A stretch of DNA of 64,000 nt from JACTOJ01 sp032335695. Its GTDB lineage: Bacteria > Bacillota > Clostridia > Clostridiales > Clostridiaceae. A program made the translations under genes and the position numbers. Below, piece by piece: positions 51,265 to 60,995 of this stretch (the stretch's first letter is position 1; every line of letters starts with the position of its first letter). Location: contig NZ_JACTOJ010000023.1 of assembly GCF_032335695.1 (NCBI RefSeq), positions 1 to 64,000 on the forward strand, given 5' to 3'. The notes under the pieces are model-generated. The model saw only the letters and a program-made list of their open reading frames with translations. It did no database searches and was not told where the DNA came from.

Positions 51265-51711
51265 ATGAATTATTCTATTGGCGATATTTCAGAAATGCTA
51301 GACATATCCGTATCAACCCTACGTTACTATGACAAAGAAGGACTCCTTCCTCTGGTCAATAGAACGCCTGGAAATATCCGAGTATTCGATGATACAGATG
51401 TTGAATGTCTTAAAATGATCGAATGCTTAAAGAATACAGGAATGCCACTTAAGGATATCAAACAATTTTTCGAATGGTGTGAAGAAGGAGATTCTACAAT
51501 TGACCAGCGATATGAGCTATTCGTTCATCAAAAAGAAAAGACCGAAAAGCAGATTTCAATTTTACAAAATGCTTTGGAACGAATAAATTATAAATGTGAA
51601 TTTTACAGAATATCAAAAGAAAATGGGACAACAAATGTTCCCGGATTACGTGAAGAATTAGCCATGAAATTTCTAAATAAGTCTACAGAAAATGATACAA
51701 TGAACAAATAA
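51265..51711 (+). CDS. MerR/AdhR-type regulator
   Basis: 148 residues. DNA-binding helix YSIGDISEMLDISVSTLRYYDKEGL, followed by the wing and a dimer coiled coil. Cysteines at 48, 54, 71 and 113 are candidates for aldehyde sensing, as shown for Bacillus AdhR with one Cys. Divergent from the adh-cupin-AKR-CMD-flavodoxin operon, which it likely activates. Confidence 0.9.
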   Translation: MNYSIGDISEMLDISVSTLRYYDKEGLLPLVNRTPGNIRVFDDTDVECLKMIECLKNTGMPLKDIKQFFEWCEEGDSTIDQRYELFVHQKEKTEKQISILQNALERINYKCEFYRISKENGTTNVPGLREELAMKFLNKSTENDTMNK

Positions 51712-51733
51712 TAAGAGCTTGTCTAGCTCTTAT
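51711..51733 (+). terminator. Terminator of the AdhR-type regulator gene
   Basis: ATAAGAGCT...AGCTCTTAT followed by TTTAAATG. Confidence 0.75.
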
Positions 51734-51805
51734 TTTAAATGTAGCTTATTTTACCATCATTGAAATCTGAGCCTACATTTTTATAAGCGGCATTTAAAAA
51801 AGTGG

Positions 51806-51928
51806 ATGGAAATGGGAAGACGTTCTCTGAGAATAACATTGCCTATAGCAGTTGGAATTATAGCAGTCACATGTATCGCATTAGTAATTAATATTTGGTA
51901 TTGCCTACATCGAAATGGGATAATATAA
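51806..51928 (+). CDS. Possible small single-pass membrane protein
   Basis: About 40 residues: MEMGRRSLRITLPIAVGII then AVTCIALVINIWYCLHRN. One clear membrane segment flanked by positive charge. The ribosome binding site is weak (GTGG), so translation is uncertain, and it could be the end of an older gene. Confidence 0.35.
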   Translation: MEMGRRSLRITLPIAVGIIAVTCIALVINIWYCLHRNGII

Positions 51929-51959
51929 ATGTAATTTTATATGATTTAAAACAAAGGCA

Positions 51960-52256
51960 TTAATTAATGAAACCTAGTATTATTATTGCTACCACTATAT
52001 AGGGCAAAGAAAGGATAAGTAGAATTAAGGCCGCCTTTTGCCTATCAGCTGATTCTTTTTTATTTTCCACAGAGTAATTTAATCTGATTCTATCGCCGCT
52101 TCCTAGAATACCATAAAAAACAGCTGATAAAAGCATGCCTATTAAGCCTATGCTTCCAGCAACTTTGCCAGCAGCAGATAAATTAAAAATTAAAGCAGTT
52201 ATTGTTAGTAGGATTATTAATGCTAAAATGCTAAAGAAAAGAGATTTTTTATACAT
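51960..52256 (-). CDS. DUF5316-like small membrane protein
   Basis: 98 residues with two pairs of membrane helices and the middle motif FYGILGSGDRIRLNYSVENK, which is similar to DUF5316. Function unknown. Confidence 0.6.
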   Translation of the reverse strand: MYKKSLFFSILALIILLTITALIFNLSAAGKVAGSIGLIGMLLSAVFYGILGSGDRIRLNYSVENKKESADRQKAALILLILSLPYIVVAIIILGFIN

Positions 52257-52368
52257 TTTCTACACCACCCTTGTATAACTCATTAATATAACTTATAAGA
52301 CATTATTCATATCTATTTAGTAAGATTATATGTACATATGCTGCCTTATTTGTACAGCTTTTTAGCTG

Positions 52369-53124
52369 TTATAATAATAGAGCAGTAATAATTACGATGA
52401 CTGTACTTAACAATGTACCCAGCAAATAATATTCTGCAAAATCTTTTTCCTTAGATATTCTGTCGTATCTTGCTATGGACTTTGCTGTAAGTACTAGTCC
52501 AACTGCTGAATACTGACCAATAGAGATAAATATCAGCATAATAATTCTTTCAACTGTGCCTATAAATCTTCCTGCATTATAATCCTTTTTCACCAAATCC
52601 TCTTTAGTCCCTGGCTTATAAACTCCCAGTAATTTAAATATAGTTATGTTTGCCGGCTTATGGATAATTAATAATGCGGCTGCCATGGATACTAAGGATA
52701 TTCCTGACACTCCAATAATTTTAAAGAATTGAGAAACACCACTAGAAACGCTGATTGTGCCGTCTTGAAGTACAAACAAATATGCAATAATCACTATAGA
52801 AGTAACATGTAATGCTTGATCTAAAACAAATATGTTTCTTTCCTTAAGAGGCATTAGTTTCTTATTCTTCTTTAATATATAAATTTCAGCAAACTTACCA
52901 ACATCAATAATGGCATGTAAAATAGCTTGTACAGTTCCGAATACAACTACCTTCAGTGACATGATAGGCACTAAAGCAATCATTACGGCTGCCCAATAGC
53001 ATAAGCAGTGAAACAACAGCCATTTTATGCTGTATTCCTTTTTATCTGCCATACTCTGATTCTGAAGATAAAAATCTCCGATTATATGTGCCAAAAGGAG
53101 CAATATGAAATATTCTTTAAACAT
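52369..53124 (-). CDS. DUF3307-domain membrane protein
   Basis: 251 residues; about six membrane helices. The N-terminus LLLAHIIGDFYLQNQSMADKK is the DUF3307 signature. It is translationally coupled (8-bp overlap) to the SatD gene upstream. The pair recurs in Firmicutes; its function is not established. Confidence 0.85.
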   Translation of the reverse strand: MFKEYFILLLLAHIIGDFYLQNQSMADKKEYSIKWLLFHCLCYWAAVMIALVPIMSLKVVVFGTVQAILHAIIDVGKFAEIYILKKNKKLMPLKERNIFVLDQALHVTSIVIIAYLFVLQDGTISVSSGVSQFFKIIGVSGISLVSMAAALLIIHKPANITIFKLLGVYKPGTKEDLVKKDYNAGRFIGTVERIIMLIFISIGQYSAVGLVLTAKSIARYDRISKEKDFAEYYLLGTLLSTVIVIITALLL

Positions 53125-53803
53125 CTTTTCTCCTTATCTCTGCCAAAGCTTTCTCTATATTATCTAAAGCCTCTTTATAGGCATAGTATTTTCCGTTAGC
53201 TAGACTTTTTTGAACAGCTGGCTGCTTAATATTCAATCTTTCAGCCACCTTAGATTGGCTGTCTTCATGCTCCATCATGTTCCAAATTATTTCACGCTGC
53301 CTTTCACTCCAGGATTCCTTAATTACTGTCATTAAGGACAATATGGTGTTTATCATAATTGCAGCTGCCTGGTTTTCTCCCTCCACTTCAAATCTTATAT
53401 CCGATGCATTACTTTGTTTCCTCTTTTCTTTTTCCTTTAAATATTCAATGGCTTTTCTCGCATTGTAATACCCCGGTCCATCCGCTCCGATAGCCATATC
53501 CTTGTTTATATCAGTAGTTATAGCCCCTACTCCTACTCCAAATCTAAGTTTAACTGGATACATTTTTCTTTCAATATCAGATATGATTTGCAGAGTATGC
53601 TCTCCATTATGCAGCAACCCTTGAAATTCATCCCCCAAGGTGATTATAAATTTTGAAGCTATATCTTCTTCATACTTGCCGTTTATTTCATTTAATATTT
53701 TATTAAACTTTTCCTGTACTTCTTTTCTGTTTTCAATTTTCTTAGATTCTTTCATATCTCCAATTATAGCAATATATGGATGATAATTAAATAAAAAAAA
53801 CAT
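53117..53803 (-). CDS. SatD-family protein with C-terminal helix-turn-helix
   Basis: 228 residues from the ATG at 53803 (GGGAGG upstream). Begins YIAIIGDMKESKKIENR, the SatD signature, then a nucleotide-cyclase-like fold (FIITLGDEFQGLLHNG, GVGVGAITTDINKDMAIGADG). The end is a helix-turn-helix (SKVAERLNIKQPAVQKSLANG). Probably a regulator that works with the membrane partner. Confidence 0.85.
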   Translation of the reverse strand: MFFLFNYHPYIAIIGDMKESKKIENRKEVQEKFNKILNEINGKYEEDIASKFIITLGDEFQGLLHNGEHTLQIISDIERKMYPVKLRFGVGVGAITTDINKDMAIGADGPGYYNARKAIEYLKEKEKRKQSNASDIRFEVEGENQAAAIMINTILSLMTVIKESWSERQREIIWNMMEHEDSQSKVAERLNIKQPAVQKSLANGKYYAYKEALDNIEKALAEIRRKDV

Positions 53804-54020
53804 ATTAAGCCTCCCTATTTTAATAAAAAAGCACAACCTGATAAAAATATTATATAACCTTATAGATGAATAATCAATATTTATTGACTACATGGGTTAT
53901 AATTAGGTATTATAACCCATCTTTTAATCAATAATTTTCTCTTACTTATTCATGAGTTTAATACTTATTTTATCATATTTTGCTAAGAAGGTAAAAAATA
54001 AACCGGCTTTAAAAGCAATA

Positions 54021-54057
54021 AAAATGCTGCCATATGCTTTACACCTAGCAGCATTTT
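54021..54057 (-). terminator. Terminator of the ferredoxin gene
   Basis: AAAATGCTGC...GCAGCATTTT, with TTTTATTGC following on minus. Confidence 0.8.
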
Positions 54058-54062
54058 CAAAT

Positions 54063-54251
54063 TTATTCTGCTGTTATTGCTCCAACAGGACAGGAACTAG
54101 CAGCATCTTGAACTTCAGAAACCTTAGAAGCTAAAATTTCTGCCTCTACCGCCTGGGCCTTTCCATCATCGTCCATGAAAAAAACTTCTGAGCAAACCGA
54201 TTCACATAGTCCGCAACCAATGCAAGCATCCTTATCAACGTAAGCCTTCAT
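54063..54251 (-). CDS. [4Fe-4S] ferredoxin, single-cluster type
   Basis: 62 residues. CIGCGLCESVC plus a later CPVG give the four ligands of one cluster. The second classical cluster site is missing, as in small clostridial/desulfo-type ferredoxins with Asp-rich loops (FFMDDDGKAQ). Electron carrier. Confidence 0.92.
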   Translation of the reverse strand: MKAYVDKDACIGCGLCESVCSEVFFMDDDGKAQAVEAEILASKVSEVQDAASSCPVGAITAE

Positions 54252-54432
54252 AATAACGCCTCCAATATATTTATTTAATCCCAGAATAAATGGATTTGAT
54301 TTATTTCACATCTGTATTGTACCAAAATTATTTTTACTAATCAGTGATTCAAATCACATTAATTATAACCTTTAAGTAGTAAAATCAACTCATAGATTAA
54401 CCAGTTTAAACAAATTTACAGGAGGTATTTTT

Positions 54433-55197
54433 ATGTATTTAGTTAATGAAGATCGAATTGAAAAACTTACAGCTATTCTCAAAAAGCTTAATGACAATGT
54501 GGTAACGGAAGAAGTAAGAGGAGAAGCTCTTAATATAGTTGCAAACATTGATCCTATTGAATTATCTGTGGCAGAGCAGAGACTTATAGAACAAGGTATG
54601 GACCCACAGGAATTAAGAAACCTTTGTGACATACACATGGAAGTGTTAAGTGATGAATTAGTAAAGCTTAAAAAGAAGATAGAACCAGGACATATGTTGG
54701 ATACCCTAATTATTGAGCATGATAAAATAAAAGAGTTTTTAATGGAATTGGAAGAGTTAAACAAGGTTATTCAAGCATTAGATAGTTATAGTGAAAATCC
54801 AGACTTATTCAAAAAATTAGAAAACTTAGCTATCAATATTCTTGATGCTGAAAAACATCATAAGCGTGAAGAGGATGTGCTATTCCCAGAGCTGGAAAAG
54901 AGAAACATCACAGGTCCAACAAGAATCATGAGAATGGAACATGACGATTTAAGAAAGAGGAAACGAATGCTTAAAGAAACTGCACATGCGGCTGCAAACA
55001 TGGATTTTAGTGAATGCAAGATAAAAGTAGATGAATTAGCTAAATATATTGTATTTCATCTAAGAGACCATATTTATAAGGAAAACTATATACTTTATCC
55101 TACAGCCATGGATGCCTTAAAGGATAAAGCATTATGGGAAGAAATGAAGCACAAGAGTGATGAGATAGGCTATTGTCCTTTCACTCCAGGAAAGTAA
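54433..55197 (+). CDS. DUF438-hemerythrin protein
   Basis: 254 residues. Residues 1-80 are DUF438 (LNDNVVTEEVRGEALNIV, PIELSVAEQRLIEQGMDPQEL). The rest is a four-helix hemerythrin with metal ligands in IIEHDKIKEFL, AEKHHKREEDVLFPELE and MEHDDLRKRKRML, then FHLRDHIYKENYILYP. It should bind a di-iron site and sense or store oxygen. The PAS domain found in longer relatives is absent. Confidence 0.88.
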   Translation: MYLVNEDRIEKLTAILKKLNDNVVTEEVRGEALNIVANIDPIELSVAEQRLIEQGMDPQELRNLCDIHMEVLSDELVKLKKKIEPGHMLDTLIIEHDKIKEFLMELEELNKVIQALDSYSENPDLFKKLENLAINILDAEKHHKREEDVLFPELEKRNITGPTRIMRMEHDDLRKRKRMLKETAHAAANMDFSECKIKVDELAKYIVFHLRDHIYKENYILYPTAMDALKDKALWEEMKHKSDEIGYCPFTPGK

Positions 55198-55209
55198 CAA
55201 AAGTTAAAG

Positions 55210-55239
55210 GTGCTGTGGCATTTTGAGCCTTCAGCACCA
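55210..55239 (+). terminator. Terminator of the DUF438-hemerythrin gene
   Basis: GGTGCTG...CAGCACC, then ATTTTTATT. Confidence 0.85.
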
Positions 55240-55446
55240 TTTTTATTCCTCACAGTCATAAATAAAACCCTTAATTCTTTTATAGACTAAATGGGTAATG
55301 TTTAGCACTTAACGATACTTTGATATTTTTAATTATTTAACATATAATTAAATTATGCTAGAATTCTTTTCTTATCTATTACATAGAAAAAAGTATTTTG
55401 CACAAATATAATAATATTAATAAAAATTATTACACGAGGTGAAGAA

Positions 55447-56442
55447 ATGGGAAAGATAGTAACAATAGGAGAAATGATGCTTAGACTCTCCCCTGCAGGA
55501 TATGATAGATTCTCTCAAGCTAAGCAGTTCAATGCATTTTATGGTGGAAGTGAAGCAAATGTAGCAGTTTCGCTTGCTGTATTCGGAAAAGAAACAAGTT
55601 ATGTAACTAAGCTTCCAGCCAATGACATAGGCCAATGTGCAATAAATGAATTAAGAAAATATGGAGTTGATACTAAGGACATAGTAAGAGGCGGAGACAG
55701 AATAGGTATTTATTTCAGCGAATATGGGGAATCTCAAAGACCAACTAAGTTTGTTTTCGATAGAAAAGGCTCTGCAATAGCAAACGCTAAAAGAGAAGAT
55801 TTTGATTGGAATAAAATTTTTGAAGGAGCTGACTGGTTCCATTTTTCAGGAATAACTCCAGCTCTTTCAGAAGAATGTGCAAAAATAACTTTAGATGCAG
55901 TAAAAGCAGCTAAAGAAAAAGGCTTAACAATAAGCGTAGATTTAAACTTCAGAGCAACTCTATGGGAGAAAGAAGCCTTTAGCAAGGCAATAAGAGAGCT
56001 TCTACCTTATTGTGATGTATCTCTTGGAAGCCTTGATGAAGCACAAATGGCATTAGGCTTACCAGAAGACGACAAAGCAGACTGCAATGAAATACTTAAA
56101 AAGTTTGTGGAAAAATTCAATATGAAATATGCTACCATAATTTTAAGAAACAGATTTACAGCAGAAGATGTGGACTGGACGGCAGTACTTTATGACGGAA
56201 AAGAATTTTATAATGCTAAGAAGTATGACATACATGTTATAGATAATATAGGCGGAGGAGATGCTTTTGCCGCATCGCTTATATATGCAATAACAGCTGG
56301 ATATTCAACTCAAGATATTATAGAATTTGCAACAGCTGGTTCATGCCTAAAATACAGCATGATGGGTGATGCTAATCTTTCAACCGTAGCTGAAGTTGAA
56401 AGCCTCATGTATGGTGATGCTACCGGTAAAGAAAAAAGATAA
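55447..56442 (+). CDS. kdgK: 2-keto-3-deoxygluconate kinase-like sugar kinase (PfkB)
   Basis: 331 residues. FNAFYGGSEANVAVSLAVFG is the PfkB substrate loop, and IDNIGGGDAFAASLIYAI has the catalytic Asp. Overall best fits KDG kinases, which make 2-keto-3-deoxy-6-phosphogluconate in the uronate pathway. No aldolase or uronate isomerase gene is adjacent. Starts with GAGGTGAAGAA upstream. Confidence 0.85.
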   Translation: MGKIVTIGEMMLRLSPAGYDRFSQAKQFNAFYGGSEANVAVSLAVFGKETSYVTKLPANDIGQCAINELRKYGVDTKDIVRGGDRIGIYFSEYGESQRPTKFVFDRKGSAIANAKREDFDWNKIFEGADWFHFSGITPALSEECAKITLDAVKAAKEKGLTISVDLNFRATLWEKEAFSKAIRELLPYCDVSLGSLDEAQMALGLPEDDKADCNEILKKFVEKFNMKYATIILRNRFTAEDVDWTAVLYDGKEFYNAKKYDIHVIDNIGGGDAFAASLIYAITAGYSTQDIIEFATAGSCLKYSMMGDANLSTVAEVESLMYGDATGKEKR

Positions 56443-56543
56443 TATGTTAGAAAAGTGGCTCTTTGGGCCACGCCCCATTGGGGGACTATCCTATCTATTT
56501 TACAATGTCATCTGCTCATTTAATTTTTTTATAAGTCTCTTCT

Positions 56544-57293
56544 TCACCCTAAGCAAATGTGCTCATTTATCTCACAAATTCGTTGAACAGTCCCATCTTT
56601 TATCAGATAGCCCTCTCCATATAAAGTCTGTACCCCATTCTCTACAAGAACATAACTTCCATCTACCAGAGCATAGAATTCTCGTCCATAACTATCCGGA
56701 TATGTGATATCTTCCATTACACGCTTTCCATCCAAAATATCATTTTTCACATCCTGATAATGTGGCACAAGCATTATGTTCGTAATTCCTAAACCCGGTA
56801 GAAACCGCTGATACTTCGGATTCGTACTTTCCCCTTCTAGTTCTGGCTGTGCATATACAATTTCTGCACTGTTCATTGATCCAGCGCTAATTCCTATAAG
56901 AATTCCATCAAATTGTTTCAACGCTTCCTTTAAATGAATTTTATGAAAAAAATCATTTTGGGTTGGCACATGACCTCCTGACAAAATAACAACATCATAT
57001 TTAGAAATTTTCTGTACAATTTCCTTATTACGATTATCACATACATCAAACTTCGTTACGGATAAGCCGCTCATTGGAAAGGATTGCTGAAAAATATTTT
57101 TAATACTATCATTAATCTCTGGGTTATCTGGAGATGAACAAACAATAAGTCCCCTAGAATTTTCTTTCCAATGTAATCGTAAATTGTGTAGGAAGCCATT
57201 ATCGGTATTCAGGCTGGTAGGAAGTCTTTGCCCATCTACTTTATATTGTCCTCCTGGATCGCTTACTAAATATGCTACCATTTTCTTTTTCAT
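56544..57293 (-). CDS. Peptidase E-like (S51) / type 1 glutamine amidotransferase-like protein
   Basis: 249 residues from the ATG at 57293, with AAGGAG 9 nt upstream. The nucleophile block GILIGISAGSMNSAE has Ser where glutamine amidotransferases have Cys, preceded by VVILSGGHVPTQN. Resembles alpha-aspartyl dipeptidase, cleaving Asp-X dipeptides in the cytoplasm. Followed upstream by a MATE gene on the same strand. Confidence 0.82.
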   Translation of the reverse strand: MKKKMVAYLVSDPGGQYKVDGQRLPTSLNTDNGFLHNLRLHWKENSRGLIVCSSPDNPEINDSIKNIFQQSFPMSGLSVTKFDVCDNRNKEIVQKISKYDVVILSGGHVPTQNDFFHKIHLKEALKQFDGILIGISAGSMNSAEIVYAQPELEGESTNPKYQRFLPGLGITNIMLVPHYQDVKNDILDGKRVMEDITYPDSYGREFYALVDGSYVLVENGVQTLYGEGYLIKDGTVQRICEINEHICLG

Positions 57294-57319
57294 TAACATT
57301 ATCTCCTTATTATTTAATT

Positions 57320-58708
57320 CTACAAAGCAATTTTTTTCTCCATTAGTTCAACATTTTTATCTAACATTTTCTTAAATTGAACTTTAAATGTAATCACAGT
57401 TACAGTAGTTGCTATTAAATCTGATACAGGCTCTGCGAAAAATACGGCAAAAACCTTATCTGAAAAGAAATTAGGTAAAATATATATAAGTGGAATAAGC
57501 AAGATTACTTTACGTAATAATGCAAGAAATATAGACCATTTTGCTTGTCCAACTGCTATAAAAGTTTGTTGGCAGGCAGACTGAGCTCCTAATATAAAAG
57601 AAGTTGCCATATAAATTTTTATAGCCCATATACCTGTTTTTAAAAATTTTGGATCACTATTAAATATGGAAATAAATATTCCTGGCTTTAACATTATGCA
57701 TAACCAATATACAGAAGTAACTCCTAGAGAACAGCTTATTAGAAGCTTAAAGGTTTTCTTTACACGTTCATTATTCTTAGCCCCATAATTATAACTGACA
57801 ATTGGTTGTGCACCTTGGGTTAAGCCTGTTGTCAGAGTAAAGGCTATTTGCAATAAACTAAATAAAATTGTCATAGAACCTACCGCTATATCGCCGCCAT
57901 ATTTTTGCAGCGAGGAATTAAAGGCAACATTTAAAAGGCTCTCTGTACTTTGCATAACAAAAGGAGATACCCCCAAAAGAATCACAGGCGCTATTACAGA
58001 CTTCTCTATTTTTATATTTTTTTTATGTATTTTAAGTTTTGTTTTATTTCCAAATAAAAATTTTAATACCCATATAGCTGAAATAGCTTGGGATATAATA
58101 TTTGCAAGAGCTGCTCCCTTTACTCCCATTCCAAAAAGGAATATGAAAATAGGATCTAGTATTACGCTTAAACCAGCTCCTATAACAACTGACAGCATAC
58201 TAATTTTAGAAAAGCCCTGAGTTGAAATAAAAGGATTCATGCCCAAAGTAATTTGCACAAATATTGTTCCCATAACATAGGTATTTAAAAAGCTTAGCGC
58301 ATAGGGCAGGGTTTCTGCGCTGGCACCAAAAGCCAGTAACAGGCTCTTACCCAAAAGTAAAAATATTATCGTTAAGGTTATAGAAATTGCAATGATAGCT
58401 ATGAAGCAATTTCCAAGAATTTTTTCAGCTTCCTCATATTTATTTTCTCCCATTCTTATAGCGGCCCTTGGCGCTCCACCCATTCCAATTAATGCGCTAA
58501 AAGCTGCAATAACCATAGTAACAGGAAAGGTTAATCCTACCCCTGTCAAGGCATGCACTCCAATTCCCGGAATGTGACCTATGTAAATACGATCCACAAT
58601 ATTGTAAAGCATATTAACTAATTGAGCTATAATAGCTGGCGCTGATAATTTAAATAATAATTTTCCTACATCCTCTGTTCCTAATTTACTAGTTGTATCT
58701 TTCTGCAT
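57320..58708 (-). CDS. MATE-family efflux protein (MepA-like)
   Basis: 462 residues, 12 membrane segments. The start LLFKLSAPAIIAQLVNMLYNIVDRIYIGHI and GMGGAPRAAIRMGENKYEEA match MepA-like MATE drug/Na or H antiporters. A second related half starts at SVIAPVILLGVSPFVMQ. TetR gene lies upstream on the same strand. Confidence 0.92.
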   Translation of the reverse strand: MQKDTTSKLGTEDVGKLLFKLSAPAIIAQLVNMLYNIVDRIYIGHIPGIGVHALTGVGLTFPVTMVIAAFSALIGMGGAPRAAIRMGENKYEEAEKILGNCFIAIIAISITLTIIFLLLGKSLLLAFGASAETLPYALSFLNTYVMGTIFVQITLGMNPFISTQGFSKISMLSVVIGAGLSVILDPIFIFLFGMGVKGAALANIISQAISAIWVLKFLFGNKTKLKIHKKNIKIEKSVIAPVILLGVSPFVMQSTESLLNVAFNSSLQKYGGDIAVGSMTILFSLLQIAFTLTTGLTQGAQPIVSYNYGAKNNERVKKTFKLLISCSLGVTSVYWLCIMLKPGIFISIFNSDPKFLKTGIWAIKIYMATSFILGAQSACQQTFIAVGQAKWSIFLALLRKVILLIPLIYILPNFFSDKVFAVFFAEPVSDLIATTVTVITFKVQFKKMLDKNVELMEKKIAL

Positions 58709-58830
58709 ATAAAATCTTCCTTAGCGAATCCGTACTGGTATTCCCTTTCCTTCATTTTCATTGTTCAATTCCCTTAACAGCTCTTTATGTACTACTGTTG
58801 TTTTATTGACATCTATTTTGATAAATAACA

Positions 58831-59433
58831 TCAATACTTAAATACAGGAAGTAGTATTTCATCAACCAATCGTATCAAATTTCTTTCATCAACTTCATTT
58901 TCATGAAAAATATTTTCCATACGTATCAAATCAAAAGGCAATATGAGTGTATCATCACTTACTTCTTTTATTTTTTCGCCCCGACCTTTTGCAAAATTCA
59001 ATAATTTCTTCATGATTAAAATATCTTTTTCTATTGCCAACAACTTTATAGCATCTATTTTTTTATTGTTTTGCCCCATTTCAAATAAGAATGCATTCAT
59101 AATTTCTGAACCTATCTCATCATAAATCATCTGATATAATGTTAAAAACTGGAATAGATCTCCTCTGAGGCTGCCCGTATCTTGAATTTTATCAATCAAA
59201 TCTCCATTCAAGGCAAGTTTAGATCTATATTCCTTGATTTCCTTAATCAGCTCAAAGGCTGTTGGCCATCGGCGATATAATACCGTTCGACTGGTTTTAG
59301 CTCTATTAGCAATTTGCTGAAATGTAAGATTTTCATAGCCTACTTCTTTGATAAGATCTACTGTAACATCATATATACTTACCATTAATGCATCGCCACG
59401 TCTTCGGGTATTCTTATCAGATTCGCTCATCAA
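58831..59433 (-). CDS. TetR-family repressor
   Basis: 200 residues. Helix-turn-helix LTFQQIANRAKTSRTVLYRRWPTAFELIKEI. It is divergent from an MFS gene and upstream of a MATE gene. It likely acts on the two palindromic operators at 59491-59559. Confidence 0.92.
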   Translation of the reverse strand: MMSESDKNTRRRGDALMVSIYDVTVDLIKEVGYENLTFQQIANRAKTSRTVLYRRWPTAFELIKEIKEYRSKLALNGDLIDKIQDTGSLRGDLFQFLTLYQMIYDEIGSEIMNAFLFEMGQNNKKIDAIKLLAIEKDILIMKKLLNFAKGRGEKIKEVSDDTLILPFDLIRMENIFHENEVDERNLIRLVDEILLPVFKY

Positions 59434-59490
59434 TTAACATCTCCTACTTATAAGACTCTAATAATGATTATAACATGTTTTTTTAAAAAT

Positions 59491-59559
59491 ATAAGATACA
59501 TATTGCATCTTATATTCAAAAGATGTATAATCGACTAGAAATAAGATACAGTGTGTATC
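59491..59559. promoter_or_regulatory. Operators and promoter between tetR and MFS genes
   Basis: Palindromes ATAAGAT...ATCTTAT (59491-59513) and GATACAGTGTGTATC (59545-59559). Plus promoter: TTGCAT (59503-59508), 17-nt spacer, TATAAT (59526-59531), so both operators overlap or directly follow it. Confidence 0.8.
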
Positions 59560-59576
59560 GTAAAGGAGATGCTATT

Positions 59577-60995
59577 ATGGATACCGAAAAAATTCCCAAA
59601 AACATTATTGTTATTTCTCTAATTTTAGTACTTGGTGCTCTTCCTCCCATGCTAGATGCCACAATTATCAATATCGCAGTTGATGATTTAGCCAAATTAT
59701 TTTCAACCACTTTTGAAATCATACAATGGGTAGTTACTGGATACACCTTAGCATTAGGTATAGCTGTTCCATTTTCAGGATGGCTGGTAAAAAAATATGA
59801 TGGCAAGAAAATATTCATGAGTGCGTTAGGGCTCTTTTTAATATCCTCCCTGCTTTGCGGTTTTGCTTTTAATATTCAAAGCCTAATTGCTTGTAGAATC
59901 CTTCAAGGCTTTGCTTCTGGTCTCTTGATTCCAACATTAACTACTATGATAGTTAGCTCAGCAGGATCAAATAACCTTGGACGATTGATGTCTATTGTTG
60001 GAATCTCAATTGTTTTCGGTCCAATTATTGGACCCATTATTGGAGGATTAATCTTAAAATATCTAACCTGGCACTGGTTATTTTTTGTTAACCTTCCAAT
60101 AGGAATTATTGCATTGCTACTTATATTTTGGAAACTTCCCAATTTTCGAGCCACTGAAACAAATGCTAAAATGGATTTGTTCGGAATTCTCATATTGGGG
60201 TTAACCTCTGGAATGTTTATTTTCGGAGTTACTAAAATCAAAAGCTCCAGCAATTCTGCCACAGGAGCTATAGCAATTATTATAGGTGCTGCTTCCTTGC
60301 TAATTTACGTGATTTATGCTTCTAGAATAAAAGAAAAAGCATTAATTCCTTTAAAACTGTTTCATTCAATAAATTTTTCAGCTTCTTTTATCTCATTATT
60401 TTTAGCAGGGTTTGCCACCAATGGGCCAATGCTTCTGTTCCCTATATTTTTTCAGGATGTTCGAGGTCTAGATGTAATCACATCGGCACTCTGGCTTATT
60501 CCCCAAGGTGTGGGTATGCTAATGACCAGATCTTTTATTGGCAAAATGACTGATAAGATCGGGGCTCGTTTTGTAGTATTACCATCTATACTTATCACAA
60601 TCATCAGTACACTTCCATTTATTTTCTTTGATAATGGAACAAATCAATGGATAATATGGCTAGCCTTATTATTTCGAGGTATTGGAGTTGGTGGCGTAAC
60701 TGTTCCCGTGATGAGCGATTCATATGTTGGACTTGAAAAATCACAAATTTCAGAAGCCAGCATTTCCACTAGAATTATACAAAATATTGGGGCAGCATTT
60801 GGATCTGCAATTCTTGCAACTGTTGTAAGTAATTCAATGATAGGAAAGAGTTTTACTGCAACAAATGTTTCCAGTTCCTTTCATGCTGGTTTTTTCACAA
60901 GTCTGATTTTTATGGTCATCAGTATAATACCAGCAATGTTTTTGACAAATAAAATACACTATAAGACTCAAAATAATACTATATCAAGGCAATAG
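59577..60995 (+). CDS. DHA2-type MFS efflux protein
   Basis: 472 residues from the ATG at 59577, with AAAGGAGATG in front; the longer reading to 59523 lacks a ribosome binding site. PMLDATIINIAVDDLA in segment 1 and GWLVKKYDGKKIFM in loop 2-3 are DHA2 features. Likely drug exporter controlled by the divergent TetR. Confidence 0.9.
   Translation: MDTEKIPKNIIVISLILVLGALPPMLDATIINIAVDDLAKLFSTTFEIIQWVVTGYTLALGIAVPFSGWLVKKYDGKKIFMSALGLFLISSLLCGFAFNIQSLIACRILQGFASGLLIPTLTTMIVSSAGSNNLGRLMSIVGISIVFGPIIGPIIGGLILKYLTWHWLFFVNLPIGIIALLLIFWKLPNFRATETNAKMDLFGILILGLTSGMFIFGVTKIKSSSNSATGAIAIIIGAASLLIYVIYASRIKEKALIPLKLFHSINFSASFISLFLAGFATNGPMLLFPIFFQDVRGLDVITSALWLIPQGVGMLMTRSFIGKMTDKIGARFVVLPSILITIISTLPFIFFDNGTNQWIIWLALLFRGIGVGGVTVPVMSDSYVGLEKSQISEASISTRIIQNIGAAFGSAILATVVSNSMIGKSFTATNVSSSFHAGFFTSLIFMVISIIPAMFLTNKIHYKTQNNTISRQ

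Noticed and set aside
56455..56490. Hairpins after the sugar kinase (GTGGC...GCCAC and GCCCC...GGGGG)
   Set aside because: GC-rich stems, but no T-run follows within a usual distance, so I do not call a terminator.
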